DNA of 64,000 bases, from positions 3,782,001-3,846,000 of the forward strand of contig NZ_CP014839.1 of NCBI RefSeq assembly GCF_001931675.1, given 5' to 3'. This DNA comes from Pandoraea thiooxydans. Lineage in GTDB: Bacteria > Pseudomonadota > Gammaproteobacteria > Burkholderiales > Burkholderiaceae. Made by a program: the position numbers and the translations under genes. Below the pieces are notes generated by a model, which saw only the letters and a program-made list of their open reading frames with translations, was not told the origin of the DNA and did no database searches. Positions 25,209 to 33,950 of the stretch are shown here, one piece after another. Numbering within the stretch: the first letter of the stretch is position 1; each line of letters starts with the position of its first letter.

Positions 25209-26174
25209 TCAGCGCCCGGCAGCGTAGACACGGCGACCGGTTTCGTCCAGCACGTCTTTGCGCGCCTGCGGGCTGAGGCCGGCGGTGGCTGCAAGCGCAT
25301 GGTTGACCATGTCGGCATACGGAATCATCGTGTTGCCCATGTCGGAGCCCCACATCACATGCCCGGCGCCGAACAGATGCACGGCGCGCTCGACTTGCCC
25401 CCGCATCAAAGCCTTGTCGTAATGCACCCGCGCGAAGTTCTCGGTGGTCACCTTCAGATAGACATTGCGATGCTGGGCCAGGGCGGCATACGAGGCGTCG
25501 AAGCCATAGCTGGGTGCGCCGATCGGCGCGGGCCACGCGCAATGGTCGAGGACGATCCTGGCGTGCGGGAAGCGCTCGGCCAACTGGCCGATGTCGTGCA
25601 GGAATCGTGGATCCGGGCTGCGCGGATACGGCATCAGTTCGACCACCAGACGCGCCTGGTCGGCGACTTGCCACAGGCGCAACATGCCCTCGCTGGCCAG
25701 CCACGGGTAACTGCCATCGGGCGCGCGCTTGCCGATCTTGCGAAAGCCGGCCACGCCATGGGCTGCGGCCAGCCGCGCCAACTCGGCGGGCGCATCGGGC
25801 GTATCGGGATCGACGATCACTACCGGCGTGACCTTGCCGTCGCTGTGCGCGGCCACCGAAAGCAGATAACGGTTGTCGCTCCGATACGCGGCGCCGTACT
25901 GAATGCCCACGCCGGCCGCGACGCCCATGCGCCGCCAGTCGCTGTCCACACGCGCCGGGTCGTTCGGGTGATGGGCCGCGCGCGCGGTCATTACCGCCTC
26001 GCCCATATAAGCGTGCTGCGCATGCAGCGGGAACTGCACGAAATCGCTGCTGTAGAAATGGACCTGCGTATCGAACAGCGGAAAATCCACGCCGCGGGCC
26101 AGTGCCCGCGTCTGTCCCGCCAGCAGCGCACCGCACCACAGGCCGGCGCAAATGATGGTCTTTGCGAGTTTCAT
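25209..26174 (-). CDS. Exported amidohydrolase (amidohydrolase_2 / TIM-barrel family)
   Basis: 321 aa. Residues 1-26 are a signal peptide (MKLAKTIICAGLWCGALLAG to ALA), so the enzyme is periplasmic, unusual for this family. The barrel motifs are recognisable: FDTQVHFYSSDF at the first strand (only one His of the usual HxH), IVLDHCAWPAP and HVMWGSDMGNTMIPYADMV with the Asp after strand 8. GGAGG precedes the start. It is last in the gal/lig-type gene string, 57 bp after the MFS gene, and belongs to the same superfamily as LigI encoded upstream. It may hydrolyse a lactone or ester before uptake. Confidence 0.83.
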   Translation of the reverse strand: MKLAKTIICAGLWCGALLAGQTRALARGVDFPLFDTQVHFYSSDFVQFPLHAQHAYMGEAVMTARAAHHPNDPARVDSDWRRMGVAAGVGIQYGAAYRSDNRYLLSVAAHSDGKVTPVVIVDPDTPDAPAELARLAAAHGVAGFRKIGKRAPDGSYPWLASEGMLRLWQVADQARLVVELMPYPRSPDPRFLHDIGQLAERFPHARIVLDHCAWPAPIGAPSYGFDASYAALAQHRNVYLKVTTENFARVHYDKALMRGQVERAVHLFGAGHVMWGSDMGNTMIPYADMVNHALAATAGLSPQARKDVLDETGRRVYAAGR

Positions 26175-26231
26175 ATTGTCTCCTCCATGTGCTTTTAATT
26201 GATCCGGGCGCGCGAGCGCATCAGGCGCCGG

Positions 26232-27557
26232 TTATCCCATCAGGTTCTTTTTGGCCGGCACCAGATACACGCCGATCAGATAGAGCGCGGCGAGCAGTCC
26301 CGTTGAAATCGCCAGCGCGACGGAAAGGTTCGCCGACAGGCGGGCGAGCAGCGAGACAATGACCGGCATCGAGCCGCCGAGGGCGAAGCCGATGTTCCAT
26401 GAGATCGCCGTGCCGCTCGAGCGCAGCGCGGTCGGGAAGCGCTCGTTGAGCACGATCAGCAGCGGCGCGTAACAGAACGTGCCGACGCCGCTGAGCAATA
26501 CCGCATACAGGCCGATCATGCGCAGATCGGTGGTCATCGACAGGCCGTGATACAGCAACGGAATGGCGATCAGCGACACCACGCCGTACACGGCCATCGC
26601 GCGCCGTCGGCCCATCACGTCGGACAGATAGCCGGCCAGCACCGAGGAGGCAATCACCACGAGCGCGGCCATGCTGAGAATGAGTCCCAGATCGGTCGGC
26701 TTGACGTGATCGACCAGTTTCATGAAAGTCGGCAGGTAGCCCGAGGTGAGGTACGACAAGCCGCCGCCCGCGGTGGTCAGCACAATGCACAGCAGTATGG
26801 TCGGCATGAAATGACCGAGCCGGGACGACTCAACGGCCTGCGCCGGCGAGGCACTGCGCCCATGCTTCGCGTCTTGCTGCAACGCCTCCCACAGCGGCGA
26901 TTCATGCAGGCGCGTAAATACGAACAAGCCCAGGAACGAACTGATCAGCCCGGTGAAGAACATCACACGCCAGCCCCACACCTGGAAGCTCGGGCCGTGA
27001 AACACGGCGCTGACCAGCAGGAAGGCCAGCGAGGCGAACAGCTTGCCCACACCCGAGCCGCCGCCGGAGATGATCCCCGAGGCGAGGCCGCGCCGGCCTG
27101 GCGAGATCGACTCGGTGCCCAGCGTATGAGTGGAGGCCACCATGCCGCCCATGAAAACGCCTTGAATCAGCCGCAGTGCGAGAAACAGCACGGTGGCCAG
27201 GCCGCCGATCACCGCCACGGTCGGCAGCGTGCCCATCAACGCGGTCGACAGGCCCACGCCAGTGGCGGCCACCACCATCGAGCGCCTGCGGCCGTTTTTG
27301 TCGGCATAGCGGCCGAACAGATAGCCACCCACCGGACGCATGATAAGGGTCGCCGTGAAGGCGGCATACACACCGGCCAGCGACAGCATCTGCTGCCCCG
27401 ACGGGAAGAAAACCTTGGCCAGAATCGGCGCGACATACAGCAGAATGAAAAGATCGAATAGATCGAAGGCCCAGCCAAGGCCTGAAAAGGCGATGGCCGC
27501 AACGACCTGCCGCTGTGTCAGCGCCGGGCGTGCCGGCGCGTTGAGCGTTGCTTCCAA
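26232..27557 (-). CDS. MFS transporter, aromatic acid:H+ symporter-like
   Basis: 441 aa from a TTG start at 27557, selected because GAGGAGAT lies 8 bases upstream and the product starts MEATLNAPARPALTQRQVV, right before the first membrane helix. Twelve hydrophobic segments; the first helix GWAFDLFDLFILLYVAPIL and the loop RPVGGYLFGRYADKNGRRRSM (MFS signature) fit the sugar/acid-symporter branch including GalT-, PcaK- and sialic-acid-type carriers. Placed between porin and exported amidohydrolase in the gal-type cluster, it probably imports an aromatic or pyrone carboxylate. Confidence 0.88.
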   Translation of the reverse strand: MEATLNAPARPALTQRQVVAAIAFSGLGWAFDLFDLFILLYVAPILAKVFFPSGQQMLSLAGVYAAFTATLIMRPVGGYLFGRYADKNGRRRSMVVAATGVGLSTALMGTLPTVAVIGGLATVLFLALRLIQGVFMGGMVASTHTLGTESISPGRRGLASGIISGGGSGVGKLFASLAFLLVSAVFHGPSFQVWGWRVMFFTGLISSFLGLFVFTRLHESPLWEALQQDAKHGRSASPAQAVESSRLGHFMPTILLCIVLTTAGGGLSYLTSGYLPTFMKLVDHVKPTDLGLILSMAALVVIASSVLAGYLSDVMGRRRAMAVYGVVSLIAIPLLYHGLSMTTDLRMIGLYAVLLSGVGTFCYAPLLIVLNERFPTALRSSGTAISWNIGFALGGSMPVIVSLLARLSANLSVALAISTGLLAALYLIGVYLVPAKKNLMG

Positions 27558-27595
27558 GGTGATATCTCCTCGCTTGTTATGGATGAAGCCTGTGC

Positions 27596-27620
27596 CCCGG
27601 GAGCGCGCGTCGCTCCCGGG
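27596..27620 (-). terminator. Strong hairpin between porin and MFS genes
   Basis: Perfect 10-bp inverted repeat (CCCGGGAGCG and CGCTCCCGGG) with a 5-nt loop, 96 bp after the porin stop and 39 bp before the MFS start. No T-run follows in the transcribed direction. It may act as an mRNA-stabilising or partial terminator structure, allowing more porin than transporter. Confidence 0.5.
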
Positions 27621-27715
27621 CCCCCGGATAATGCCTGATGCCCGGCCCGGCCGTCGCCACCGCCCGCGGCGAGTTGCCGCCGCGGCGCGGATCGCGAGCG
27701 TCGGCGCGGGCTGGT

Positions 27716-28771
27716 TTAGAACGTGTGCCGCACGCCGACCCCGTAGGTGCTGCCCGCGCCCTGGCTCGTCAGCTTGTCGAACGAATACACCGCATAGACG
27801 TCGGTGCGCTTCGAGAAGTGATAGTCGTAGCCGGCCGATGCGGTGTTGCGGATGTAGCCGCCATTGCGCGGCGCGGTCTTGCTGGTGCGCGCCCATTCAA
27901 GCAGCACCGCGCTGTTGTGCGCCACCGGCACTGAGGCGCCCAGCTCGTACGTATGCGAAGTGGCCTGCGCGCCCTCGCTGTTGGTCGAGACGAACGCGCC
28001 GTACAGCTTAACGAGCTTGAAGTCATAGGCGGCGCCGGCCAGGTAGACGTCCTGCTGCACCACCGGGGCCACCGCCGACATGCGGTCGCGCTGCATCGAC
28101 GCCACCGCGGTCAGACCGCCATGCTGATAGCTGGCATGCAGGCCGAGGTTGTTGTCGCCGCCCTGCCCCGCGACATTGCTCACGCTGTAGAACACCGAGC
28201 CCGCCAGGCCATGCCAGTTGGGCGTGCGGTATTGAACGCCGTTGTTCCACACCGTGTCGCCGATGATGTTGCCGCCATAGGTGGCAATGAAGGTCTGCAT
28301 CACCAGCGGCGAGAACACCACCGAGCCGCCGAACGGATTGACCTTCTGCATGTTGAGGTAGGTGGGATTGGTCTGGCGCCCGAAGGTCAGCGTGCCGTAG
28401 GCCGGATTGGTCAACCCCACGTAGGCATTGCGCGACCAGAACGGATCGGTGCTCTTGCGCCCCATGTCGCCGTTGTTGGGCTGAAAGAAGCTCTCCAGCG
28501 CGAAGATCGCCGAAGTGCCGCCGCCGAGATCCTCACGGCCGCGCAACCCCCAGTAAGAAGTCGTCAGGCCGCCGCTGCCCTCCTGCACCACGCCCGACGA
28601 CATGCCGCTGCGCTTGAGGTTATCGACGTACACGCCGATCAGGCCGTAGACCTGCACCGAGCTGGTCGGAATCGCCGCCTGCGCGGCCGCGCCCAGCGAG
28701 GTACCCATCAGCAGCGCGCCGGCCAGCGCGCTCAGGCCGAGCCGCTGTGCCCGTGCGAGTGTTTTGTTCAT
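27716..28771 (-). CDS. Outer-membrane porin (Burkholderiales OmpC-like trimeric porin)
   Basis: 351 aa. Signal peptide residues 1-32 (to AQA). The first strand SSVQVYGLIGVYVDNLKRSG, the internal NAYVGLTNPAYGTLTFGRQTNP block with its arginine-rich eyelet region, and the ending GVGVRHTF with C-terminal Phe are diagnostic of 16-stranded porins. AAGGAGACAGC precedes the start. In this cluster it probably helps the substrate cross the outer membrane, as GalP does in gallate degraders. Confidence 0.92.
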   Translation of the reverse strand: MNKTLARAQRLGLSALAGALLMGTSLGAAAQAAIPTSSVQVYGLIGVYVDNLKRSGMSSGVVQEGSGGLTTSYWGLRGREDLGGGTSAIFALESFFQPNNGDMGRKSTDPFWSRNAYVGLTNPAYGTLTFGRQTNPTYLNMQKVNPFGGSVVFSPLVMQTFIATYGGNIIGDTVWNNGVQYRTPNWHGLAGSVFYSVSNVAGQGGDNNLGLHASYQHGGLTAVASMQRDRMSAVAPVVQQDVYLAGAAYDFKLVKLYGAFVSTNSEGAQATSHTYELGASVPVAHNSAVLLEWARTSKTAPRNGGYIRNTASAGYDYHFSKRTDVYAVYSFDKLTSQGAGSTYGVGVRHTF

Positions 28772-28916
28772 GCTGTCTCCTTGCGTTATAGATTTGTGGT
28801 GCTGCGTGTTGCGTGTTGCATGCTGTATTGCCCGCCCGCGCCCGTCCTGGCGTGGGCGCGACTGCCCCCCGGCGAGCCAGTGTCGTGCCCGCCTGTTCGG
28901 CCGTCACTGCCGTGCG

Positions 28917-29795
28917 TCAGATCGCCTCGAACCCATACAGGCGGGCCGGATTGGTCACCAGCAACCGTTCGCGCAGTCCCGCGTCGTCGCAAAAGCGGAA
29001 CATCAGGTCGACCAGCTCGCCATCGTTGGGCATGTCTTTCGAAATATTCGGATGCGGCCAGTCGGTGCCCCACAGCACGCGATCGGGCGCGGCCTCGATC
29101 AACGCGCGGGCGAACGGGATGGCGTCGTCGAACGGGCGGCGCCCCACCGAGACGCGCTCGCTGCCGCACACCTTGACCCACGCGAGCGGGTTGCGCATCA
29201 AGCCGAGCAGGCGCTGGAAAGACGGCTGATCGGTACCGGCCTCGGCTCTGATGCGGCCCATGTGGTCGATCACGAACGGCACGCGAATGCGATCGATACG
29301 CTCGGCGTAGGTCACGATGTCCTGCGCGTCCAGATGCAGCACGACGTGCCAGCCCAGCGCCTCAATACGCCGCAGCACGCGGTCGAACACGTCGAGGTCG
29401 GGCGCGCCGCCCAGGTGCGCGACGAAGTTGAAGCGCACGCCGCGCACGCCCTGCGCATCCATCTGCGCCAGCGCCTCGTCGGTGACGTCGCCATCGACGA
29501 TCGCCACGCCGCGATAGCGGCCCTGGCTGCGCTCTATCGCATCGAGCATCGCGCGGTTGTCGGTGCCGTGGCAGCTGGCCTGCACGATCACGCCGCGCGA
29601 GATGCCCAGCCAGTCGTGCAGTTTGACCAGGCCCTCATACGGCGCATCGGGCGGCGTGTAACTACGGTCGGGCGCATAGGGAAATACGTTGCCCGGGCCG
29701 AACACGTGGCAGTGCGCGTCGCACGCCCCGGCGGGCAGCGCATGAGCCGGTTTGAGCGGATTCGGATCGGGCGGCAGGCAGGATTTCAATGTCAT
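28917..29795 (-). CDS. ligI: 2-pyrone-4,6-dicarboxylate hydrolase-like amidohydrolase
   Basis: 292 aa. The pattern matches LigI: DAHCHVFGPGNVFPYAPDRSYTPPDAPYE (Asp26, His28, His30), a FVIDHMGRI block, and GTDWPHPN with catalytic Asp245. LigI opens 2-pyrone-4,6-dicarboxylate to 4-oxalomesaconate without a metal. The next genes encode the enzymes for precisely that product (tautomerase, hydratase, aldolase), which supports the call. A related lactonase of the same superfamily remains possible. Confidence 0.85.
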   Translation of the reverse strand: MTLKSCLPPDPNPLKPAHALPAGACDAHCHVFGPGNVFPYAPDRSYTPPDAPYEGLVKLHDWLGISRGVIVQASCHGTDNRAMLDAIERSQGRYRGVAIVDGDVTDEALAQMDAQGVRGVRFNFVAHLGGAPDLDVFDRVLRRIEALGWHVVLHLDAQDIVTYAERIDRIRVPFVIDHMGRIRAEAGTDQPSFQRLLGLMRNPLAWVKVCGSERVSVGRRPFDDAIPFARALIEAAPDRVLWGTDWPHPNISKDMPNDGELVDLMFRFCDDAGLRERLLVTNPARLYGFEAI

Positions 29796-29832
29796 CGGAT
29801 CTTCGTTCTATTCGATCGGGTTAATCGGTGAG

Positions 29833-30531
29833 TCAGGAATCGAGTTCGTCGAGCGAGGCGACGTAGCGCAGCCCCATTTGCGCCAGGCGCTCGCGCATCT
29901 GGTAGATGTCGAGCCCCAGCTCGCCGGCAGCCAGGCGGGCCCGCTTCTCCTCTTCGAGGGCCACGCGCTTCTCGCCTTGCGCGGCGACCGCTTCGACGCG
30001 GCTGTGCGGCACCACCACCACGCCGTCGTCGTCGGCGACGATGGCGTCGCCCGGCGTGACCAGCGCACCGCCGCACACCACCGGCACGTTGACGCTGCCG
30101 AGCGTCGCCTTGACGGTGCCGCGTGCGTGAATCGCCTTGGCCCACACCGGAAAGCCCATTTGCTCGAGCGTCGCGACATCGCGCACGCCGGCGTCGATCA
30201 CCAGCCCGGCAACGCCGCGTGCGCGCAGCGAGGTGGCCAGCAGGTCGCCGAACATGCCGTCGCTGTTGTCGGTAGTGCAGGCGACCACCAGCACGTCGCC
30301 CGGCTGGCATTGTTCGACGGCGACGTGCAGCATCCAGTTGTCGCCCGGCTGCGCCAGCACGGTGACGGCGGGCCCGGCGATCGACGCACCGCGGTAGATC
30401 GGCCGCAAATACGCCTGCATCAAGCCGCTGCGCCCTTGCGCCTCGTGCACGGTGGCCGTGCCGAGCGCGGCCAGGCGGGCGGCGACCGACGCCGGGAAAG
30501 TCGGTTTGGTGGTAACGACGACAGGGTTCAT
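29833..30531 (-). CDS. galC: 4-carboxy-4-hydroxy-2-oxoadipate aldolase / oxaloacetate decarboxylase
   Basis: 232 aa from the ATG giving [36 protein letters not shown]. The RraA-like fold motifs are present: [42 protein letters not shown] and [15 protein letters not shown]. LigK/GalC/ProA enzymes cleave 4-carboxy-4-hydroxy-2-oxoadipate to pyruvate and oxaloacetate with a divalent metal. The start overlaps the galB stop (ATGA), so they are translated together. Confidence 0.93.
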   Translation of the reverse strand: MNPVVVTTKPTFPASVAARLAALGTATVHEAQGRSGLMQAYLRPIYRGASIAGPAVTVLAQPGDNWMLHVAVEQCQPGDVLVVACTTDNSDGMFGDLLATSLRARGVAGLVIDAGVRDVATLEQMGFPVWAKAIHARGTVKATLGSVNVPVVCGGALVTPGDAIVADDDGVVVVPHSRVEAVAAQGEKRVALEEEKRARLAAGELGLDIYQMRERLAQMGLRYVASLDELDS

Positions 30532-31250
30532 GACAGGCCGTCCGTGACTTGGGGGAAGACGCGCTGATAGCCTTCCGCGTAAGTGATCTTTTGATCGGAA
30601 TTGCGCGAAGCCTGCACGCCGCGCTGCAAGGCGACCCGCGTGTAGTACTCCCAAAGATGCTCCTGCGCGGCCATCAGTTCGAAGGCGCGACGCTTTTGCT
30701 CCCAGACTTCGTCGATGCCCAGCAGCACCTGCGGCTTCCAGTTGCATTGCTCCGGCTGGTGCGGCTCGAACAGGAACACCGGCGGGGCGCCCAGCACCGC
30801 CTGCTCGGGGTTGTGGCCATGCGCCTGCGCGACGATGCGCGCTTCCTGCGCGAGATGGGCCGCCAGCGGGTGGTCGAAGTTGTATGGGTCTTGCAGCGAG
30901 TGAGTCAGCACGAACGATGGGCGCAGCGTGCGGTACAGATCCACCAATTGATACAGCAGTTCGTCGGTCGCGCGCATCGGATAGTCGCCGGCGTCGAAAA
31001 ACACCGCCTCGGCGCCCAGCAGCTCGGCCGCGCGCGCGGCTTCGCCGCGCCGGTTCTGCTTGACGTGCTCCAGCGTCATGCCCGGCTGGCGCCACAGCTT
31101 GGCCGATTCGCCGCGCTCGCCGAATGACAGACAGGTCACGCAAACGCGCCAGCCACGCTTGGCATACAGGGCGATCGCACCGCCCGCGCGCCACACGAAA
31201 TCGGCCGAATGCGCGCTGACCACCAGCGCCGTTTTGTTAGTGACTTGCAT
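30528..31250 (-). CDS. galB: 4-oxalomesaconate hydratase (PIG-L-type, GalB)
   Basis: 240 aa. It belongs to the PIG-L/LmbE deacetylase fold, seen in [24 protein letters not shown] (the AHxxD zinc motif), [14 protein letters not shown] and [21 protein letters not shown]. The characterised Pseudomonas putida GalB has the same fold and hydrates 4-oxalomesaconate. Position between galD and galC fits. Note that Sphingobium LigJ is an unrelated protein with the same activity. Confidence 0.9.
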   Translation of the reverse strand: MQVTNKTALVVSAHSADFVWRAGGAIALYAKRGWRVCVTCLSFGERGESAKLWRQPGMTLEHVKQNRRGEAARAAELLGAEAVFFDAGDYPMRATDELLYQLVDLYRTLRPSFVLTHSLQDPYNFDHPLAAHLAQEARIVAQAHGHNPEQAVLGAPPVFLFEPHQPEQCNWKPQVLLGIDEVWEQKRRAFELMAAQEHLWEYYTRVALQRGVQASRNSDQKITYAEGYQRVFPQVTDGLS

Positions 31251-31326
31251 GTAGGCTCCTCAATGAGATCGATCCGCGCGCCGTCGATACGCTCGGGCGA
31301 ACGCGCCGGAGTTGTGGGTTGACGGG

Positions 31327-32403
31327 TCAGCGGCGCGGCGGCACTTCGCCGCGCATCAGCAGACGCGCGGTGCGCAACAACGCGGCGCGCCTGACCTCGG
31401 GCTGGCCGCCGGCGGCGCCGCGCGCGAGCGACAAAGCCACGGAAAATTCGCCGCTCGGATGCTCGACCGAAATCAGCTTGTCGTCGCCCGGCGGCAACTG
31501 CGCCACCGCATGCGCGACCGAACCCTCGAGCACGGCCGCGGTGGCCACCGTGACCGCGCCCAGCACGCCGATGGCGGCATGGCAGTCGTGCGGAATGAAA
31601 GTGCGGGTGCACAGCGTGCCGCCATTGACCGGCGGCGCCACCAGGGTGATTTTCGGCACCACCTTGCCGGCCACGTCGCCCAGGTTCATCAGCGGTCCGG
31701 CGGCCAGGCGCAGCGCGTTCAGGCGCGCCTTGAGTTCGGTGTCGGCGTTCAGGCGCTCGCGCGATTCGTAGCCGGTCAGGCCGAACGCGGCGGACGGCAC
31801 CACCATCACCGGCATGCCGTTGTCGATGCAGGTCACGGGCACGCCATCGATGAAATCCACCACGCGGCCGGTCGGCAGCAGGCTGCCGCACACCGAGCCG
31901 GCCGTGTCGAGAAAATTCAGCGTGACCGGCGATGCCGTGCCGGGCACGCCGTCGATGCGCGCATCGCCTTCATAGGCCGGCTCGCCGCCGGGTGTGGCAA
32001 AGGTCGACTCGGCGATCATGCCGGTATTGATGGTGCGAATGCGCAGCGTGGTGGCGTCGCCGCGCGCGGCCAGCAGGCCGAACTCCACGGCGGCCGGTCC
32101 GGCCGCGGCCAGCATGTTGCCGCAGTTGGGGGTGGTGTCGACGCGGGCCTCGCGCACCGCTACCTGGGCAAACAGAAAATCGAGGTCGGCCGCGCCGTCG
32201 CTCGAGCGCGCCAGAATGCCGACCTTGCTGGTCAACGGATCGGCGCCGCCCAGGCCATCGATCTGCCGCGCGTCAGGCGAGCCCATCGCCGCCAGCAGCC
32301 AGCGGTCGCGCTCGGCCACGTCCTGCGGCAAATCGCTCGCCAGAAAAAACGGCCCCTTGGATGTCCCGCCTCGCATCAAAAGGCACGGCACGCCACGCGT
32401 CAT
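31327..32403 (-). CDS. galD: 4-oxalomesaconate tautomerase (PrpF family, GalD)
   Basis: 358 aa. PrpF/DUF453 two-lobed fold of diaminopimelate-epimerase type: GVPCLLMRGGTSKGPFFLASDLP at the N-terminus, NCGNMLAAAGPAAVEFGL (Cys in the first lobe) and, in the second lobe, DGVPVTCIDNGMPVMVV. GalD converts the keto form of 4-oxalomesaconate to the enol used by GalB. First gene of the minus-strand cluster, divergent from the LysR gene, 135 bp away. Confidence 0.92.
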   Translation of the reverse strand: MTRGVPCLLMRGGTSKGPFFLASDLPQDVAERDRWLLAAMGSPDARQIDGLGGADPLTSKVGILARSSDGAADLDFLFAQVAVREARVDTTPNCGNMLAAAGPAAVEFGLLAARGDATTLRIRTINTGMIAESTFATPGGEPAYEGDARIDGVPGTASPVTLNFLDTAGSVCGSLLPTGRVVDFIDGVPVTCIDNGMPVMVVPSAAFGLTGYESRERLNADTELKARLNALRLAAGPLMNLGDVAGKVVPKITLVAPPVNGGTLCTRTFIPHDCHAAIGVLGAVTVATAAVLEGSVAHAVAQLPPGDDKLISVEHPSGEFSVALSLARGAAGGQPEVRRAALLRTARLLMRGEVPPRR

Positions 32404-32469
32404 GTCCTGTCTCCCGCCTTGCTATTTATCGATGGGGGCCATTGTGGCAGCGGACATGAGTCGCTACTA

Positions 32470-32498
32470 TTGGCATACGTAACTACCTGATATACCAA
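32470..32498. promoter_or_regulatory. Candidate LysR operator between galD and its regulator
   Basis: Inverted repeat TTGGCATA, 13 bases, TATACCAA (7 of 8 arm positions complementary). It lies between the divergent starts at 32403 and 32539, the expected place for a GalR-like LysR site. Confidence 0.5.
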
Positions 32499-32538
32499 TT
32501 TGACATATCTCAGCCGGCACGCTGGGGCGAGGTTGGAG

Positions 32539-33465
32539 ATGGATTTAAAGCAATTGCAGGCTTTCGTGCACGTGGCCGAGCTAGGCAGCTTCACCCGTGC
32601 CGCGACGATTCTGGACACCACGCAGCCGGCCTTGAGCCGGCAGGTACGGCAACTGGAAGTGGAACTGCATCAGCATCTGCTGGTGCGCAACGGGCGCGGG
32701 GTCGCGCTGACCGAAGCGGGGCAGCGGCTGCTCGCGCACGCCCAGGGCATCCTGCAGCAGGTCGAGCGTGCCACCGACGATCTCGAGAGCCTGCGCGGCA
32801 CGCCGGGCGGCCAGTTCAATATCGGCCTGACGCCCAGCGTGGCCAAGATCGCCACGGTCGAGATGATTCGACGCTTTCGTGCCAGCTTTCCGGCCGCCAC
32901 CATCACCGTCAACGAGGCGCTCTCGAGCTATCTGGTGGAGTGGCTGATGATGGGCCGTATCGACGCGGCCGTCATGTACGACACGGCCGACACCCCCATG
33001 ATCGACAAGCGCGGGCTGTTCGCCGAAGAACTCTTCCTGATCGGCTCCAGCGAGGCCGCCAGGACAGCGGCCAGGCGCGCGCCGGGCGCCGTGCAGCTCA
33101 AGGACATCGGCCAGTACCCGCTGGTGATCCCGGGGCGCATGCACGCGATCCGGCACATTGTCGAGACGCGGGCCGCGGAGCTGGGCGTCAAGCTATCGAT
33201 CGCCCTCGAGGTCGACGCGGTATCGTCGATTCTCGACCTGGTCAGCGAAGGCTACGGCTACGCGGTGCTGCCGCTCAATGCCACCAGCAGCGATCCGCTC
33301 AAGCGGCAGTTCACCGTCGAGCGCCTCACGCATCCGACGCTGTTCAGCCAGCTGGTGGTCGCCACCAGCGCGCTGCACCCGGTCTCGCATCTGGCCAGCC
33401 GCGCCATCGCGATGATCGAGCACGACGTGTTGCCGCTATACACGGAGCCGCGACGGGTCACCTAG
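32539..33465 (+). CDS. LysR-family regulator of the gal-type cluster (GalR-like)
   Basis: 308 aa from the ATG at 32539, chosen because GAGGTTGGAG precedes it and the protein then begins MDLKQLQAFVHVAELGSFTRAA, the normal LysR start. Helix-turn-helix residues 1-60; effector domain from about 90 (GQFNIGLTPSVAKIATVEMIRRFRASFPAATITV). By position it should activate galD and the genes beyond in response to a pathway acid such as gallate, pyrone dicarboxylate or oxalomesaconate. Confidence 0.9.
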   Translation: MDLKQLQAFVHVAELGSFTRAATILDTTQPALSRQVRQLEVELHQHLLVRNGRGVALTEAGQRLLAHAQGILQQVERATDDLESLRGTPGGQFNIGLTPSVAKIATVEMIRRFRASFPAATITVNEALSSYLVEWLMMGRIDAAVMYDTADTPMIDKRGLFAEELFLIGSSEAARTAARRAPGAVQLKDIGQYPLVIPGRMHAIRHIVETRAAELGVKLSIALEVDAVSSILDLVSEGYGYAVLPLNATSSDPLKRQFTVERLTHPTLFSQLVVATSALHPVSHLASRAIAMIEHDVLPLYTEPRRVT

Positions 33466-33481
33466 CGGGCTGCCGCCAGAC

Positions 33482-33853
33482 TCACGCGGCGCGACGCCAG
33501 CCGCGCCGCACCTTCAGAAACACGCGATAACCGGGCTCGAGTATCCACAACACCGGCCCGGTGCCAAGCAGGCGGCCGAGCCACGCCCAGCGCGGCAAGT
33601 TCAGCCAAAGCGTCGTGAAAGCCGCCGCGCCGCTGACCAGGCTGCCGTCGGCGCGGCGCAGATGCAGCCGGGCCAGCGCAGCTTCGCGCGTCAGGCCAGG
33701 GCCGAGCGCCTCGGCCGGGCAACACGTGACGTCGACCCACCGCACCGCGTCGGCGCCCGGCTGCCGGCGATACATCGCAATTTCCCGCGAACAGACCGGG
33801 CAGGCCCCGTCGTAGTAGAGCGTGGGGCGCGTCGAAGGAATTTCTTCTGGCAT
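33482..33853 (-). CDS. DCC-family thiol-disulfide oxidoreductase-like protein (DUF393)
   Basis: 123 aa from the second ATG (33853), which has GGAA seven bases upstream; an ATG four codons earlier (33865) is possible. The N-terminus TLYYDGACPVCSREIAMYRR is the DCC signature with a CxxC pair, followed by RWVDVTCCPAEALGPGLTREAALARLHLRRADGSLVSGAAAF. Members are thioredoxin-like and of unknown role. They are frequently found beside photolyase or DUF2256 genes, as here. Confidence 0.88.
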   Translation of the reverse strand: MPEEIPSTRPTLYYDGACPVCSREIAMYRRQPGADAVRWVDVTCCPAEALGPGLTREAALARLHLRRADGSLVSGAAAFTTLWLNLPRWAWLGRLLGTGPVLWILEPGYRVFLKVRRGWRRAA

Positions 33854-33883
33854 GGCAAATTCCATTAAATCGAATTCACATAC

Positions 33884-33943
33884 AACTCAATAAGCGCGAC
33901 TTTGTTGTCTTCATCTGTGTAAAATAACTCAAAATCAACTCAA
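33884..33943. promoter_or_regulatory. AACTCAA repeat cluster upstream of the light-response operon
   Basis: The heptamer AACTCAA occurs at 33884-33890, 33926-33932 and 33937-33943, all in one orientation. The last two are 11 bp apart (TAACTCAAAAT then CAACTCAACAT), and the first is 42 bp from the second. Eleven-bp tandem spacing is the head-to-tail pattern used by CarH-type MerR proteins. It lies directly before the MerR start, so autoregulation is likely. Confidence 0.5.
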
Positions 33944-33950
33944 CATTACC

